Source: Fibrobacter sp.
GTDB taxonomy: Bacteria; Fibrobacterota; Fibrobacteria; Fibrobacterales; Fibrobacteraceae
Length of the DNA: 41,982 nucleotides
Assembly (NCBI GenBank): GCA_024399035.1
Contig: JAKSID010000023.1
Span: 1 to 41,982 of the forward strand
Direction of reading: 5' to 3'
The position numbers and the translations under genes were made by a program. The notes beneath the pieces were generated by a model. It was not told where the DNA came from, ran no database searches, and worked only from the letters and a program-made list of their open reading frames with translations. Shown here piece after piece: positions 40,658 through 41,982 of this stretch. Positions within the stretch are counted from its first letter, which is position 1. Every line of letters starts with the position of its first letter.

Positions 40658-41700
40658 ACGAAGAGAACCACTGCGCCTGCGATAGATGCGCCAGCAACAC
40701 CGAACCAGACGTTGCGGAACAGAGCGTAGCTGTCGTGAGTCTTCTTGTTAGTATCCATACGGCTCTTAAGGTCAGAGACTGTCCAAGCGTAGGGCTCGTT
40801 GTTATCGTCCTTAGCATCAATGGAAACGTTGTTGACGACCTTTTCTTCGCAGGTCTTGTTTCCGTTGCAGTCTGTGAGCACTGCGGTGTAAACTTCGTGC
40901 AAGTCGTCGTAAGCGGTCTGGGCTTCGTTAGCCTTCATGTGCTGGGTAACGCCCAAGACGATGGAGGCTGCTGCCAAGGCGGAAAGACCGATTGCTGTCC
41001 AGAAACGGACTTCGTCAGCGATACCGAAACGGTCACCAATGTCGGATGCTGCGTTGCTTGCTGCGTACTGACGGTCGGCTTCGTCATCGATGGGTGCGTT
41101 AGTTCTGTACTTGGACAGGTCTTCGTCGTCATCACAATCTTCGTCGTCATCGCAGTAGTCGTTGCTAGAGGAACTTGCTGCTGCGGTTTCGGTTTCTTCT
41201 TCGGAATCTTCGTCGCTAGAAGCGGCAGAATTGTCAGAAGCCTTCAAGTTGGTTGCAACACCGTCGATAAAGACGATTGCGGAGGTGAGGCCCGGAGCGA
41301 ACACGGACTTACCGTCGAAGTAAACCTTTTCGACATCATCGCCGGCCTTCATGCCGCGACGCTTGTAGATCTTGGAGGTGACCAGCTTAGAGTAGTCGAC
41401 ACCTTCTGCGGAAAGAGCTGTCAGGGAAGAAAGTTCATCGCCTGCGGCGCCCTGGAAAAGCTGGTAGCTGGCGTCACCGTCGCCGAACGGATCGACGAAC
41501 TTCTGACGGACTACTACGCGACCGCTCTGGAGGGAGCTGACTTCGTCAGCGGGGATGGTCTTGAGCTTGCCACCAAATTCGGCGGAAATATATTCGTCGG
41601 GTGTGGCCTTATCCGTAGCGTCAAATTCATTAATGTCGTAGGCGCCTGCAAATGCGGACACGACAGAGAGGCAAAGTGCCAATATTAGAGAACGTTTCAT
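40651..41700 (-). CDS. exported membrane protein with Asp-rich spacer, unknown
   Basis: A 349-residue protein with a signal peptide (MKRSLILALCLSVVSAFAG). Residues about 20-150 form a beta-rich exported domain (QSGRVVVRQKFVDPFGDG, YKRRGMKAGDDVEKVYFDG). A low-complexity Ser/Glu/Asp spacer at about 155-195 follows and includes SSSSNDYCDDDEDCDDDED, with two Cys. Near the C-terminus are two hydrophobic segments (IGLSALAAASIVLGV around 240 and VWFGVAGASIAGAVVLFVW at the very end), so the protein is probably inner-membrane anchored. I do not recognise a family. The Asp run could bind Ca2+ or other cations. The ribosome site GGAG precedes the ATG, and a TTGAGA / TATATT pair upstream is a plausible promoter. 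Confidence 0.75.
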   Translation of the reverse strand: MKRSLILALCLSVVSAFAGAYDINEFDATDKATPDEYISAEFGGKLKTIPADEVSSLQSGRVVVRQKFVDPFGDGDASYQLFQGAAGDELSSLTALSAEGVDYSKLVTSKIYKRRGMKAGDDVEKVYFDGKSVFAPGLTSAIVFIDGVATNLKASDNSAASSDEDSEEETETAAASSSSNDYCDDDEDCDDDEDLSKYRTNAPIDDEADRQYAASNAASDIGDRFGIADEVRFWTAIGLSALAAASIVLGVTQHMKANEAQTAYDDLHEVYTAVLTDCNGNKTCEEKVVNNVSIDAKDDNNEPYAWTVSDLKSRMDTNKKTHDSYALFRNVWFGVAGASIAGAVVLFVW

Positions 41701-41962
41701 TGTCTTACTCCAATTTGTCTATTTTCGCTGTAATATATAAAAAAAAGGGCAAAGTATCTCAAAAGATTTACAATTCTGGGACTATATGTTCCCGAAATGT
41801 TTTCCTTTAAAAAATTGTAAGTTTCTTGTATTCAAATTATGTTAATTAAAGTTTACGAACAGGTGCTCAGGAACGACTAATGAGCCAAAATGGGTTTCAA
41901 AGAACCGCCTTTTTACTATATTTTCCCCCGTAAATTTTAACTCTAACCAGAAGGTGCTAATC

Positions 41963-41982
41963 ATGGCAAAGCTTTCTATTGA
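41963..41982 (+). CDS. 5' end of a gene cut by the window edge (MAKLSI...)
   Basis: ATG 41963 is preceded by AGAAGG (41949-41954, 8-nt spacing) and a TATATTTT box at 41917-41924. Only six complete codons are visible (MAKLSI). Phosphoglycerate kinases of some bacteria start this way, but six residues cannot identify a gene. The 262-bp spacer before it holds these promoter elements and the divergent promoter of the Asp-rich gene, and nothing else I can see. Confidence 0.55.

Overview
The window looks like a chromosome segment of a Fibrobacter-type bacterium (phylum Fibrobacterota, Gram-negative). The evidence is a stand-alone copy of the Fibrobacter succinogenes major paralogous domain (gene at 16544-17188), a TIGR02147-type regulator paired with a lipoprotein (32187-34342), several outer-membrane, lipoprotein and secreted genes, and Bacteroidetes/Fibrobacter-like promoter motifs (TAnnTTTG) next to start codons. 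I see no transposase, integrase, phage gene or CRISPR array.

Layout. 1-125 is the end of an unidentified gene. 318-7489 is a small defence island: a putative 59-aa antitoxin with a zeta-type toxin, then about 340 bp without a gene that can fold as a structured RNA ending in a terminator, then a complete type I restriction-modification operon hsdM-hsdS-hsdR. 7739-9939 (minus strand) has a HAD phosphatase, two small secreted proteins sharing a motif, and a TM2-domain protein. 9949-16386 (minus) is a tightly packed run that could be one transcript: nadA, two outer-membrane barrel proteins, a CstA-family transporter and recD2. 16544-17188 is the Fibrobacter paralogous-domain gene behind a textbook sigma-54 promoter. 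It converges on a large SKI2-type helicase (17224-19851, minus).

19938-26532 is a surface-polysaccharide operon. It has a Wzc-like tyrosine kinase/chain-length regulator, RmlA and RmlC for dTDP-rhamnose, a Wzb-like phosphatase, the Wza-like export lipoprotein and ManC for GDP-mannose. It holds export, phosphoregulation and sugar-nucleotide supply but no glycosyltransferase, flippase or polymerase. After a terminator come pheS and a MORN-like lipoprotein on the minus strand. On the plus strand follow two membrane proteins, a secreted alpha/beta hydrolase, tRNA-Leu(CAG) and a GNAT acetyltransferase. Then come the TIGR02147 regulator with its lipoprotein, and a GlgE-type maltosyltransferase.

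36202-36782 is a 581-bp stretch without a gene. It contains a folded glgE 3' end, a terminator, and four inverted-repeat elements built on AAGGACTAAA/TTTAGTCCTT, three of them exactly 94 bp apart. The last part has an acyl-ACP thioesterase, a CBM9-like protein, spoVG behind a second sigma-54 promoter, a YifB/ComM ATPase, folB, an Asp-rich membrane protein, and the first codons of one more gene.

The signals most worth following are not protein genes. They are the candidate RNA upstream of hsdM, the 94-bp-periodic inverted-repeat array, four separate tracts of exactly four 7-bp units at gene borders, and a set of seven genes whose -7-like promoter box sits only 4-6 nt before the ATG, suggesting leaderless or near-leaderless mRNAs. 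All assignments come from reading the sequence and from memory of the families; no search was run.
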